Assembly (NCBI GenBank): GCA_029721515.1
Contig: CM056562.1
Span: 15,755,335-15,819,334 of the forward strand
Length of the DNA: 64,000 nt
Reading direction: 5' to 3'
Origin: Synanceia verrucosa
Taxonomy: Eukaryota > Chordata > Actinopteri > Perciformes > Synanceiidae
Part shown: positions 12,301 through 24,800 of the stretch, in pieces
Numbering within the stretch: the stretch's first letter is position 1
Layout of the letters: each line of letters opens with the position of its first letter
Program-made: the position numbers and the translations under genes
The notes under the pieces: model-generated
Databases searched by the model: none
The model's input: the letters and a program-made list of their open reading frames with translations, nothing else
What the model was told of the DNA's origin: nothing

Positions 12301-14269
12301 CGCTAGCGTAAATGCTATGTGCATGTTTTCACTCTTCCTCAAATGGCTTCAGCAAGAGTATGATTGACAGATGGTTCGTCACATTATCTGCCAAGCTTCT
12401 CAGATGTAATCATCTCATCTGATAGGTCAGGTTAAACTAAATCTTTTATCTCACACAATTATGTCATTGTCTGAACATGGACCTTTTTCCAACCCTTTGC
12501 AGTAAGCACTATCCTGCAAGATGTGAACTAACAAATCGTGGATACATGACACTGCAGAATGAGCAGAAGTTTTTAAGCTCTGCTCACTGGAGTGAAGTGA
12601 CACCTGTCTCCCAGACTACCCTAACTAATGTGCACTGAGAAGCTAATCCTTTTGTAGAAGCCTGTCACATGCAGAAGACCACTGGGTGAGCGAGGCCTGA
12701 GTGGGGGTGTTCAGTTATCCTAAATACGTGTTTTTTTGCTTTATGCAGCAATGCAATTAGTTATTAAAAGCCTGGGCTACAATTAAAGATACAATCACTG
12801 TCACCATTTCTGTTGAGCTGTCACTCCATCTAGTGCTATCATCCATCAAGTTATTTGGATAATAACTAGGCTATGATTGCAACTTGATGTGATGGCCATG
12901 CATGCTATATGATACATGAAGGCAAGTGTAATAGGAGTATAAGCCCACAGGACGTGCTGATGTGTTCTATCTTGGATAAGACCGTGGTGGGAACATATTG
13001 ATGTTGATTGATTTTCTGCAGCTATGGGTCATCTTAGGTTGGCCTGTCTTCATTTTCAAACGCCGCTATGAACTGCTGCAGCCATGTAATGCATCAGCTG
13101 CATCAATCAACTACGTGGGAACATGTCAGACATTTTAAAGCATTTAGTTATACAAGTTATGAGCATGTTTATGTGTTTTTAAAGCTTGTACACGATACAA
13201 CAGTGATATTTACAAATATATTTTTTTTCTTTTTCATGTCTGCCTGTTTGGCTGGATCCTGTACAATGCTGATTTCTTCAAAATAGGTAAGCTGATATTA
13301 AACTGAGTCGAGCATGAAATTGTGAAATCACATCACACAGCCAGTATTATATATTGCCCCACACGTAGAAACACAATTTGAAGACTCAACCATCTGCTCG
13401 CCTTGTTTACCATGTACAGCGCCAGTGTGTGCGTATTAATCATGCTTACACAAGTGTCTTAATTACTCCCAATGTAGCTGCTCCCTCTAAAACCCTGGAG
13501 ATGACCTTTCTCTCCCTGTTCCTCTGCGCCATTAATCATCCATAATCAACACCTTCAGAGTCAAGGAGAGGGCCACTCAGAGCTGCCCAACACTGCCCAC
13601 AGACCTCCGTCACATGCACACTCATATCTTTATTAATGGCCCACACATGGACTAGACCCAAATATAATTACGCACATAAACACTTTAACAACTGTAACAC
13701 TGCCATTTAAATGGGTGTGTGCAATTCACCCATAGGAAATATGTCATGACGATATGCACAATGATGTATTCTTCTTCATGAAGGTCACTTTTCCATTAAT
13801 ATTCAGGAGTCAATTGTCTGTCATTTTGATGTTCTCTCATATCCTGCATGAAACTGGAGGAGCATGCCCACAGGCCTAACAAATGGTATTTCACTTATAA
13901 ATGCGATACTCTGACATTCATGGCAGACACTGATTCATAGCCGTCACATGGCTGATATGTCTAAGTGCCTGGGATGCACAAGGAAGTGAAAAACTACGGT
14001 GTGCAGGGCTTTTAACATTTCAGATCTTGTTTAGCCCTGCCAATGGCAGATTGACAAGTGGAGTTTCTGCTGTAGCAGGTAACTGACATGCCTGGCTTCT
14101 CCCCCCCTGCTGACTGAAAGCTTAATATATCATTTGTCAGTCAAGGATGGGCTTTCATTCAATCATGACTTGGCATCCACTCAAATGCCAGCTGGGGCTT
14201 CGATTTCATGCAAAAGAGAAGTTGAATTTACACTAAGCAGGCGTGTGCTGGTTGTGCTGTGTTGATTTC
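12301..14269. other. Non-coding sequence, weak regulatory-like patches
   Basis: No gene, known RNA or repeat family was recognised. Repeat-free patches near 13430-13560 (TATTAATCATGC, CCATTAATCATCC) and 13740-13960 could belong to conserved elements, but the signal is not strong enough to bound them. Confidence 0.35.
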
Positions 14270-14870
14270 CAAAACACTGTTGTTTATTAGAATTCAATTA
14301 AAAATGTCTGTCAAATAACTCCTGAACTTTGAAACACATTGTCAGCCCTAGTTAGCGGTGATCTTTTTCAAATAAGAAGAGTTATATGGTATTTCTGTAA
14401 CAGCGGATCATCTTGCATTACTTGCATGCGAAAGGACAAAACACCACTTCAAAGTTCTATAATAGTTTTATGACTGCCCACAAATTGCCGTCATAAATTT
14501 TTCATTCTTTTTAATTTACTGTCATAAATCATGGCCGCTGTGGGCTCTCTGCTGTAAATGGGATTGCTCCATAGTTTTGGCATGCAGCAATCTGGCTTCG
14601 GATCTCTGAAAAACAGACAGCACACGGAAGGTAGTGCATTAATTTAGGCCCATAAATTATGCACTTACTTTTATAATGTCAAACCATAAATAATGTTGAT
14701 GCATTGGGAACTGCAACACATCACCCATAGAAATTAATGCATTTAAGATGAATGGGGATGCCGTGATGGATAATGTATCTCAACCAATGTGATCTATTAA
14801 GTGTGTTCCCCAGAGGAAATGATGGTGCAGAATTAAGGATACAAGTTCTGGAGAAGCTGTTTGATATTCA
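14270..14870. promoter_or_regulatory. Candidate conserved element with posterior-Hox/Cdx-like motif cluster
   Basis: Within 14463-14700 there are five CATAAA-type words: TTTATGA near 14466, TCATAAA near 14491 and 14521, and CCATAAA near 14650 and 14694. Flanking homeodomain-like words include GAATTCAATTAAAAATG (near 14290), GCATTAATTTAGG (near 14637) and GAAATTAATGC. Posterior Hox and Cdx proteins are known to bind YMATAAA-type sites. An enhancer role is inference. Confidence 0.35.
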
Positions 14871-15539
14871 CAAAGCACTTTGCCTAACTTAAGTCAATTG
14901 TAGTTTTTGTTGTTTATCTTAAAATGTGTGTCTCAGTATCTTGCATATTGTCTGTCACACCTTCCTTCTCCTAATTCTCCTTCTTGTCTTTCAAGTTAAA
15001 TAATGGTGGTAATGCAGAATGCAATGTCCATCACAACAAAAAATAACATTTATTAAATTTATTATCATCCAACTGCTGCAGAAAGAGAAGCTCCAGCTCC
15101 ACCCTTGCCTCCTCCGTAGCTTGGCCCCAGTGCCAACACAAATGTTGCCTTTGGTTTTCCCAACCTACTCTAGATGGATGATTAAGTATGCAACTTTACT
15201 AAGGCTTGTGCAAATGCTTAGTACACTGAACTCCTGAATATTGTGTATTATCTGCCATTAGGCAGGGATAATATTAGCCATTCTTTCTGTAATGGCTCAG
15301 GAGAAGAATAATTTAATGTGCTCATGAGCTCTGGTTCAGTGGAGTCGTGCGTGAATGGGAACGCATCAACACTCTGCTTTTGAATGTTATACCACTATGT
15401 ACCTCTTGAGCATCACAGGAGTGTTTGTTGTTAACACACACAATCCAGTTCTGTGCTTTTATGATCTCTTGAATGTGTTAATTATCCACAGAGAAACTTG
15501 TTTGGACAGCTCATTCATTTTTTGCTTGATTGTATCGAC
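14871..15539. other. Non-coding sequence, nothing specific
   Basis: AT-rich single-copy-looking DNA. The frame at 15019-15237 (72 codons) has no domain. No repeats were recognised. Confidence 0.4.
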
Positions 15540-16160
15540 AGGCTTTTCTTAAGCAGTCAAGGTAAATGCCATGATCAATACTGCAGCATTGCCTTGCATT
15601 ATCAAGATAATCCTTGCGGAAATGGCAAGATAGAGTAAAGCGGAGCAGGATCATAGTGATTTTGTTAAGGGCGAAATGTCCATATGAAGCTCTAATGGGT
15701 AGAAAATTAAAGGGATTGTAAAACTGCATTGTTGCCATATGGAGTAAACTACTAGTCTTTGGTAATTCGATGTTTTAAAGGAAGCCTGTGTAATGCTGGC
15801 AGAATAGTGTTATGTCTTTGGTCAAATTAAAGCAACGTCTATAAGCCATGCAATGACTGCGTCGTAATAAATGTCCTGTCAGTGAATTTGATACCAGACA
15901 GTGGCATATTCATCAAACAAAGCCCCTAATCCTTTCTGTGTGGCGAGTATAAATCATCTTGATGTTCACACGGTGGCCTTGTGTACACTTTAAATAGAGG
16001 GAGATGCCACATCAGCTGCGCGGTGAAAGTTATGGACCATGGCGAAGTAATTAAACAGTGTGCACCATGGGCAAAATACAGCAGAGAAACAGTCAAAACT
16101 TCAGATGTTGTCAGTGAATCGCTCGTTTATTCCTGCCTTATTGATGTTCATCAACACTGA
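15540..16160. promoter_or_regulatory. Candidate conserved non-coding element(s)
   Basis: Two adjacent repeat-free blocks, about 15540-15740 and 15790-16160. Notable words are GGTAAATGCCATGATCAATAC, GTCAAATTAAAGC, CGTCGTAATAAATGTCC and GAAGTAATTAAAC. The balanced composition, lack of microsatellites and lack of coding frame resemble vertebrate conserved non-coding elements. Confidence 0.33.
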
Positions 16161-19000
16161 CCTCACTGTTTGAGATAGAAGAACTAACGGTGACACAGAG
16201 GGAGGGCTGTTTTTTTTATTTCTTCTTCCCTCTAGACGAGACAACGCCCAGTATTTCCAGTTGACCCCATTTTCCTCGCCGGGATAATAAGCTCTGACAC
16301 CAACAGTAAATATCTCTTTGAGTTTCATTACTCTCTGTTTGTTGTCATAAATCCCTCCAAAGGTGAAACATTCCCCAAACTAGCCATGCAGGTAGATTTG
16401 TGTGTGTTTTGTTGTGTGCACATATATAAGTATGTGTGAGTTCTGGTGGTCTGTGCTCTCTTCACTGTGTGGTACCAGTAAAGGCCTGAAGGGCTCCAAG
16501 TGTTTGCACACACACAGATATACACTCCTCAATACAGTCTGTAGTCTGCAATAGATAGATTGCACAGTTATAAGATACAAAGTGTTGGGCAAGTATTTTA
16601 GAATAGTATATCATGGAGACTTTATAGCTGCTGTGAGAGGCACTTTATTGTAGTGGGCCCTGTAAGAGTACAGTATATCCATGTTTTCAAGCCTTTGCTG
16701 CCCTTGCCACAAAGTCAACAGACTGCAGGGCTGCAGTCAGCATCCCTGCCCCCTTTGATTTAAGACTGCTCTTACCAGAATTCGGCGAGGCTGTCGGTCC
16801 CCTCTTTCTCTGAGAGCTGTCACTCTTGTGTGTAATTTGCCCTTTTGAAGGAACAAAAAAAAAAAACTCAAACCGTGAATAATGAGTGGTTGTTAGCTTT
16901 TGAGACAGAACAAGCAAAGCGAAACACAAAACACTCCAGCAAAAGAACTGTAATTACCCGCAAGCCTGTGAGTGCACTCTTAGAGGGATTGTTATTGTGT
17001 GTGAATGACCTTTCATGTCTTTGGTATGCTGCTCTGTGGCTCCGAGTCGGACTGTTGCAGCACAATGTAATGTAAAGAAGTTCTTGTCATCTGTGATTTT
17101 TTTTCCCCTAATCTTAGTCAATTTCATCAACTATTTCTATGAAGAATCACACAAAATCACTGCTTTAAATGTTAATTTCCCAGAAATGTTGACTAGTAAA
17201 CTAAAGAAATCTTAGTCGGGTGAGAGGGGGAAGGATGTTCTCATAAGAGATATCTGCACCCTCTTTATTTTCTTTTCCACCATCTGAGCGCCTGAAGATT
17301 GATCAGACTTTGAAATCTCTCCCTCTCAGAAAGAGACAGAAACAATAATTTATCTGATTTAAAACTTCCTCTTACTTTTTTTCGTGACTCAAATAAATAC
17401 CATCTCGTAATTTGCATTTCAACGCATCAACCCGCCTTTCCTAGTTTTAACATTAGCTTCACTTGATGAAACGGCCACCCATGGGAAGATGGATTACAGG
17501 AAGACGCCTGCATCACAAACACCCAGCCCTCCCTCAGCCCGCCGTCCTCATCTTCAAAAAGTCCCGCTCAGACAGCAACAAAATGGACAGATTACACAGT
17601 GACTGTGGGATGACAGAGAACGCAGAGCAAGCAGTATCGCAGCACGGGAACCTCCTGCTCTGAGCCTCGCTGCCACAGACTGACTTTTTCAAAAAGATTT
17701 ATTCCGTCAGTCAAGTAATTAACATGATTTATGGTGCCGGGATGACTGTTAGTGAGACAACAAAGGGGTCGGGCGGTTCCTCCCCCAAGGAGATGCTATC
17801 AGGTGTTTTCTGCTGTGCTTGCAGTGCAGTCAGCATGCAGCTGTAAATCCAGTCATTCTGCATTGAAGAGAGATGACCCCCCCCATCTTCTTTTCTTTCC
17901 TCTTGTTCTCTTCCCCTTTCCTACTCACTCCAGGAGGTCACAAGTTCACAGCTCGGCCTTAACTGTTAAAACCTGGGGGATGAACTTCTGACCTCACCTA
18001 GGGTAAAAGGAAGCCCAGTGAATAGTGTTTAGAAGGACGGCCATTCTGAGAGGCTAGGGAGGCTTAGTAAAGGGTACGGTGATGCAGTGGCTGGGGCAAG
18101 GCGCACTCCTTTTAATAGAGGTAGAGAAGTAAAGAGTGCCCCTTAAGGCCCAGGAAGGTCAAAACACTGGTTGGAATCTGAGTTTGACCTATCAGCTGTC
18201 AGATCAAACTGTCTGCAACACACTCACATCAGACACTGATGGAATGTTGCAGTGTCCTGACGAGGGGTTACATATGAGCGTTAATCCATCACTATGTGAC
18301 AAAACCACATTTTAAGCCTGAAGGTTTGCAGTGAGATGCCTTGATGGCAGTGTAGATATCACTTTGATGCATTAGCATAGCGACTGTCTGAAAACAAGAC
18401 ATTCATTTGCGATCTTTCCCCCCCCTTAGTCGTCTGTCAAGTAAAATCTGCAGAAACACTCATACCTTGCTTTCACAAGAGCAGCACTTGCCAACGCTGT
18501 TGTTGCTCGCAGGCAAAAAAAAAAAAAAAAACAACAAATCCATAAGAAGTGCTCAGCTCAGCCCTGTTTACACATGCTCCTACTTTTCCTGTAACCTCTA
18601 TAAAAGCAAAACATGGTTTCTCTAGGCTGCCTGTTTCCCCGTTAAAACAAGAGGGGGGGAAATTAAATGCCTACAAGCAGATTTTATGATCTGATAAAAG
18701 ATGGCATTTACTGTTGACTGATTTACCGCCTGCCAAAGTTTGTGAGTGTATTGTTACACAGTGTCTCCTCTTCAACAACAGCACAGTAGATTGTTGATAG
18801 GGCTTTTATCTTTTTTCCCCGTCTATGCCTACCTGCTACACTTTCCCTTTAAATTAAGCAGTTTTTGAATCTAAAAGTGCCAAATATGAATAGCTTGATT
18901 TGAAGTTGCTGCTTTTTCTAAACTGTATAATATATATTTTTGGTGTTATCATCTTCTCAGCAGATCCAGTTAATCTACTCGGCTGTCTGTGCTCATTACT
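16161..19000. other. Non-coding sequence with homopolymers
   Basis: Contains a T run near 16210, an A run at about 16855-16866 and a 17-base A run at 18515-18531. A possible regulatory patch lies at 17640-17740. Short frames (for example 17463-17663 and 17752-17991) carry no recognisable domain and are not called. Confidence 0.4.
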
Positions 19001-19910
19001 TTGTACATGTGTTATTCTTTGTCAGAGAGGACATTAGGCCTGGCAGGTGGAGAGTGTTGACTGCGTCTGAGTGTCTAGCATGTGGTAAAACAAAGCTTGA
19101 GTGATTTATCCGGGCCGTACAAATATTAGTTCAGCTAAGCCAGTATTGCTTTGGTTCTAATCAGTAAGGGGCAATCTCCGCCGTAAGTGACAACCCATAG
19201 AAATGGTGTTTACATTCGCTTCTAGGTGCCTGACATGTACTCATGTTAACAAAATAAGCCTGACTGGCTGGTGAGGAATTTGGGCCATTCTCATAACCAC
19301 AGCACTGTGTGACACGATTGTTTGTTCATGAAGGATTTATGGCTTCTTGAGGCTTTGTTAATTGCCCATTGTGCTCCTGCTCTGTTGATGCATTTCTTTT
19401 AATAATATGCAGAAAAGATATTTCCAATGCTGTGTCCTGTTCCAGGGGATATACTCAATTCATTAAGGGGCCTCTTTTAATTAAAAGGGAGATGATGATC
19501 TATCACTTGCCTTACTGGGACCTAAATCTGTGCAAATGGCCTGAAAGAATTCAGTATCCTATTTTAGATTATAGTAATACAGTATGCAATGTCATCATTA
19601 AATATATTTGCTTAGGCTTTTACTATTTGGATTGTGGTTATTATCATTGGTTTATAGTGCAGATACTTGTTATACAGAACTATTTTAGCTCTGTCCTTGA
19701 CAGGTTTTCAGGATTTGCGTTAATCTGTTGCATTGGACACATTTTGAATAATATTTTGGGGCCTCAGATGAGCTCCACAGATGGTTTATCAATCCCTGTA
19801 AATTTTTATAGTTTGTTTGTTGGATTAAATCCAAAGTGGTGTGAACAAGACAATATTTCCACCCTTATACACTTTCAACTAGCCATTTACAAATAAGTCT
19901 TTATTTTATT
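19001..19910. promoter_or_regulatory. AT-rich block with long open frame, more likely a conserved element than a gene
   Basis: A plus-strand frame of 175 codons (19369-19896) is open through AT-rich DNA. The predicted product is hydrophobic, rich in Ile, Leu, Tyr, Phe and Cys, and has no domain I recognise. There is no convincing promoter, Kozak context or splice pattern. The DNA has enhancer-like words such as CTTTTAATTAAAAGG (near 19471) and is repeat-free, so a conserved non-coding element is the preferred reading. Confidence 0.25.
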
Positions 19911-21150
19911 TTGGTTGTGCCGTGCACTTGCAGTTGTTCACTGGTAATATGTCCTGCAACATTGCATTCTTTCTGTTCTCTATCCTTCTTTCATCAACCT
20001 CTTTTTACTTAAAACTCATCATGTTTAATTTCCAGCTTTGAGGTTGACTTTTGGCTGGTTTTGATCAACAAGTTGTTGAGAGGCTGTTATGAATATATTG
20101 GACCTCTGGGGAAATCCGTGCTGCTGTTTTAAGCTTGTGGTGGAGCTTTTTAGCTTTTAAAGTTTGCTTTAAGTTTGCAGTCATCTCAAACAACAGCGTC
20201 CTCTGTCTGTATAGATCGAAGAGGCAAAAACTTCCACGTCAGTTCTTTTCTTTTTAATCTTACCCTCACCTCCTCTCATTCCAGCATCCCTAATTGGATG
20301 AAATCTAAGGTGAAGGAAACCCTGCATGTCTTTGTTGTCTTCTCTTTTGTGCCTGCCTCACCCCTCCCCTCTGCGCCCTTTGCCGGCCCAGTGAACTCTG
20401 TGTGCACTTTGACCCCACAGTGACTACTTCACAAGCATTTTGGCCTTTACTTCACTCACCTCTTGCCTAACCATGAGGCAGTCATTTGACCCTTTGTCCT
20501 CGTCACTCATAGCAAAAAGCTAAGCTGTCAGGAAATCCTGACCACAGTAGCTGTGCTGATGAGTGTTTGAACAAACATTACATATTAGATCTTTTGATTT
20601 CATGCCATTATCCAATTACTGTAAATGAAAATGAGCTTCTGTGCTTTGTAATGTTGTAGTTTGTTGACAACTTAACTAGAGGCTCCCACAAAAAGCACAT
20701 GAGGTGATAAGTATTAAAAATATATATTCACTTAGTCAAAAAAGGCATTAAACAAAACAATGCGGTGTTCATTATAACGGGGCGTGTATTCATGAAACTC
20801 CACGGCATATTCCCAAATGCCTGAACACAGTATACTGTGAACGAGAGAAACATGTCATGTGTGAGTCCAAAGCTCTGGCAGTCTTGAATAATAGCCTATT
20901 TATGGACTATTAACTAGATCTGAACAGACTTAATGTCATTGGAAGTCATTAAAATGAGATACTGTGTCTTTTTTGCTTGCTAAGGAAACACATGAACCAA
21001 TGATGTATTTCTGGGAAATATTGAAACGTCTTTATTCAACCCAGTGTACATGGTGACTGTAATTTTCCATAATCACACCCCATTACGTTTTGTTTTTTTG
21101 CCTGTGTGTTTGCCTCTGTGTGTAATATGTGCACATGTGCATTATGGCGC
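19911..21150. other. Non-coding sequence, nothing specific
   Basis: No gene, repeat or RNA is supportable. Short frames at 20175-20423 and elsewhere are featureless. Confidence 0.4.
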
Positions 21151-21154
21151 ATTC

Positions 21155-21232
21155 ATGTGTGTGTGTGTGTATACATGCATATACAGATCTGTGTGTAGAT
21201 TTTGTTTGATGTGTGTGTGTGTGTGTGTGTGT
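21155..21232. repeat. GT microsatellites
   Basis: Two (GT)n runs, about 21155-21170 and 21210-21232, are separated by a mixed ATGCATATAC segment. The frames crossing them on both strands are Cys/Val or Thr/His repeats and are spurious. Confidence 0.9.
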
Positions 21233-21399
21233 TTGTCCCTCTCCCTGTGTGTCTATGGGATTAGCAGTGCTTAAATGACAGTGTTTGATCAATGGTGCCA
21301 GGCTCTGCCCTTGGTTCAGTTTGCTTTTTGCTCATCATTACTAACATGGGCTGAAATATCTGGGTAACAAAAATTGATATAATGACGGAGTGCGCCTTA

Positions 21400-21850
21400 T
21401 TATCTTCAAGCTGCATCAGATTGGCGAACTTCTGAGGGAAAGCAAAATGTCTGGGAAATATTACGAGTCATTTATCAAGTCCCTCTCATTAGCATATTGC
21501 CTACAGAAGCACTTGCAGAAATCTAAATAAAAGCAGCAGATTGGGAGTTGGTTCCATTTCTCTTTCAGCTGATAAATTCTCTCTCTCTTACGTCTTTATG
21601 ACCTTGACTCCAGTGTGGCCACCCTCTATCATCGGTGCAAACGCCAGAGATGTTGATGTCACCATAGGTGATATGCAGAAATACCACATGCAAGCAGCTA
21701 ATAGAATGATTCCTCTTTCGTCAGCTACGCCGCTTGGGTCCCAATGGCTGCTGACGTGCCAGCGTTTGATCGGCTGAGCGCGTTTATGATCAGTCGTGAA
21801 CGTCCTCAGTGGTATGACTATAGTGGCGGAGCTGTATTAATTAGGAGGTG
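21400..21850. promoter_or_regulatory. Candidate conserved non-coding element
   Basis: Repeat-free sequence with CTCATTAGCATATTGCC near 21485, GCAGCTAATAGAATG near 21694, a CpG-rich segment at 21720-21790 and GTATTAATTAGGAGG near 21832. No coding frame is convincing. Confidence 0.28.
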
Positions 21851-22158
21851 ACTGCATACTCCATTTTTCCTTGTCACATTGAGCTTGGTCCCAGGTGTGC
21901 GGTGACAGAGAGGGAGAGGTGGCGGAGTCCAGATGAGGTGCACCCAAGCCCTGCATCCAGCAAACCGAAATAATGAGTTTCCTTCCCCCTTTAGCCACTG
22001 TATGCACCATGATATACAACTCGCAATTAAGCATGGCTTGGTGATCCAGTGATTAATGTCTCTCGTGGCGGTTGTGAAGGGACTGGGACTTGAGTCTGAG
22101 ACTGGGGGCCTGACTGAGACTGTTTATATTCCTATCATGGTCACACCTCTCTCTTTGC

Positions 22159-22344
22159 CACACACACACATGCACACACGCACGCACGCACGCACACTTT
22201 CTCTCTCTTAACCAGTCTCCATTACAGGGAAGATGGAGAGGACCATTTGCAATTCAGTAACCTTTATGACAGTGCATTCTTTAATCAGAGGCCCCTATTT
22301 CCTTTTCTAGCATAACACACACTTGCATACACACACATACACAT
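22159..22344. repeat. CA and CGCA microsatellites
   Basis: A compound (CA)n/(CGCA)n array covers 22159-22197. A second interrupted CA array is at about 22314-22344. The DNA between is unremarkable. Confidence 0.85.
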
Positions 22345-23959
22345 CAGTGGGGTTTAGAGGCCCATGAAATATCCAGGCTGGCGAAAGTGACTCCTCTGAT
22401 TTACAATACCCTGCCGCCGTTTCGTTTTGTTGTTGTTGAAGGCTTTTAATTTTTACGGTGGGACAGCACTAAGTAAATTGTGTCTTGTTTAAGAGAGGAG
22501 GCCTGGTGTTTTTAGATGGATAGCAGAGGGAAGCGCTGAACAATTAGTGTTCTGGTCAAACTGAAGTGTTGGTGTTGGATATCACACTGTTTAACCGTTA
22601 TTTTCCAGCCCAATGTGCAATGAATCAACTAGGAACATGCTTTTGACAAAAAAGGTAGAAATATGCCTTGTGATGAAAGTGAACTAGCGCTAAGCTTATT
22701 ATGTAAGAGTATTTTCACTCATACATAGCTTTATGCCATACTTCGTCAGCTCTCGGCCATAGAGATCATTTGCTTACCGGTGTGTTCATTGTCAACATGT
22801 GCTTTTTAATTAAAGCCTTTTCGAGATTGTAAGTCATAATAACAGCAATAGCACGTGTCTTATGGTTTTAGTTCTAGGAGGATTGTAATGGTATGGTGAG
22901 CTGTTCAAACCTAAACGGAAAATGCTGCTTGTGGGCCACTTCACTGGTCTTGTTTAGTGATGAAGGCTTTTGATTTACTTTATCCTCCAGAGTCCTATTC
23001 AACTGAATGAGCGACACTCATCCTGCCAAGCACCCCCCACCTTCCCTCCCTCGTTCACTTTCTCTCCCCCTCTTTACTGGATCATTTCCCTTCACACCCT
23101 GAAAGGCTTTGTAGTGGCAGCATCATTCTCCTAACCTCGCTTCCTCTCTCCCCTTTTCACTCCAACTTTCATAAGCTCAGTAAAGCATGGCCTTCAATTC
23201 CCTTGTTCTAGTGTTTTCACTTAAGATCAGGAGTGATGAGCAAAAGGTTTCTGGCTCAATCCTTGAGCAAAGGCCTGGCGTGACAGGGATTATTATTTAT
23301 TTGTCATCTTGGATGTAATAAGCTGTAGGTACAGACTGGAGAGCTGGTGATTTATTGCTCTGTCGAGCGCCACTAGCAGTCCGGCCGCTGGGGCGTGCAG
23401 GATGAATACCGGCCTGTCACTCCCGTCCATCCGTCTCCTCGCGCCCGCCGCCCTCACAACACCGCCCCATTTCATGCCAGAATACATAAACAATCTTTCA
23501 TTACTCCTAGGCCTTTTTTCATATTTGCTCTTCACAGGACACAAAGTTTGGATTTATTCACAGATTTTCCTCTGTCTTAATCTTCCTTTCACCATTCCAC
23601 ATTAGGTGGTGTTTTTTTGTTTTCTGAATGTGTAGACTTTTTAACAGTTAAGAAAAATCCCACACCCATGCAGTTTTTCCACGCTTCTCCTCCGGTTTCA
23701 TTGTCATTTCCTATCCTTTTACCCATTAATTTTTTTTCTTCCCAAAACCGCTTATGAGAAGAACAGCTGAACACGCCCACTCCCAACTTTTCAGAATGTG
23801 TTATTCTCAGTCCAGAAGATTTCTTGAGCCAGGAGTGATCGGACTCGACTGTGTTGGTGTGCTGTCAGCAACACATCCCTCTGACGCATTAGCGTCAGTC
23901 TCCATGCTGCAATAAAGCACCAACTGAGTGATATAATATCAACACCCACCCCCCTGCTT
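22345..23959. other. Non-coding sequence with a pyrimidine tract
   Basis: A C/T-rich tract lies at about 23028-23165 (CTTCCCTCCC, CTCTCCCCCTC). Overlapping frames near 23293-23605 occur on both strands without domains. No gene is called. Confidence 0.4.
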
Positions 23960-23989
23960 ACCCTGTCTTTCAGTGCAGAAGACATAATA

Positions 23990-24430
23990 TCGACCCCCAG
24001 TCCATTTAGACAGGAATTTAATATTTTTCAGCTAAACCAATCACACATGGTTAGCGCTCAGTGTAATCCAATCACATTCCATCACAAATGCCCCTCTTGT
24101 GAGGCTATTCACCGACCTGATAAACTGGAAGAAATCAAGACGTTGGAAAAACGTGGCCTTAATAGATTGTCTTGGCTGCCTTAGAAGAGCTTGTCCTGCT
24201 CCTTCCTGTCAATACACATTTTCATTTCTCCGGCTCTAACTGCTCTCTCAAGGCACAGATTGGCTAAAGTGGAGCTGACTTTGTAAATAGGGCTCTCATT
24301 TATTAGGGGCCGTTATCTCTAAAAGGTCTCAAAGAAGACGCTCGGCCTGCGTCGCACAGACACAGGAAGGAGGAGAATCATTATGAAACATTTATTTTGG
24401 CGAGCTGATTAATAACAGGGCCCGTTTTCA
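23990..24430. promoter_or_regulatory. Candidate conserved non-coding element
   Basis: A long repeat-free block with AGGAATTTAATATTTTTC, repeated CCAATCACA words (near 24038 and 24069), CTTAATAGATTG, CTCATTTATTAGGGGCC and GCTGATTAATAACAGG. It lacks any extended open frame. The two CCAATCACA words sit about 30 bases apart. Confidence 0.33.
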
Positions 24431-24552
24431 GAGTCTGTCAAGCTGCAGTGATGGTCATGGTGATGGTTTTGCTCTCTGCGTCTTGTGAAAGACTCTAAAG
24501 ACACACTATTCACAATGACATTACATTCAGAGACATCACATTACAGCCATGG

Positions 24553-24569
24553 AGTGTGTGTGTGTGTGT
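24553..24569. repeat. Short GT microsatellite
   Basis: A (GT)n run of about eight units. Confidence 0.8.
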
Positions 24570-24689
24570 TGGGCTAACACCATTAACAGTACCCTGAATA
24601 GTGAACATTTGTTAGAGGACATAGGTGGTGATGCCTCACACAGGCAGTGAACTGAGAATACTCATTTGGTTCCTGAATAAGGGCTTGAC

Positions 24690-24800
24690 AGCCACCATTT
24701 ATATCTGGCTCGTTGTGTGCTGTCCAGCCGATTAATAACAGTTTATTGCTGTCTAATTAGTGTCGGCTGATTGGAAACTGCATCGCAAGTGAGGGAGAGA
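24690..24800. promoter_or_regulatory. Candidate conserved non-coding element, short
   Basis: Closely spaced CCGATTAATAACAG, GTCTAATTAGTG and GGCTGATTGG words in repeat-free DNA. The TAATTA core is a classic homeodomain site. Inference only. Confidence 0.27.

Noticed and set aside
17066..17087. TAATGTAAAGAAGTTC, resembling mature miR-1
   Set aside because: It mismatches at both ends and the flanks contain no complementary arm for a precursor hairpin.
21083..21292. Cys/Val-rich and Thr/His-rich frames
   Set aside because: They are products of GT microsatellites read on the two strands.
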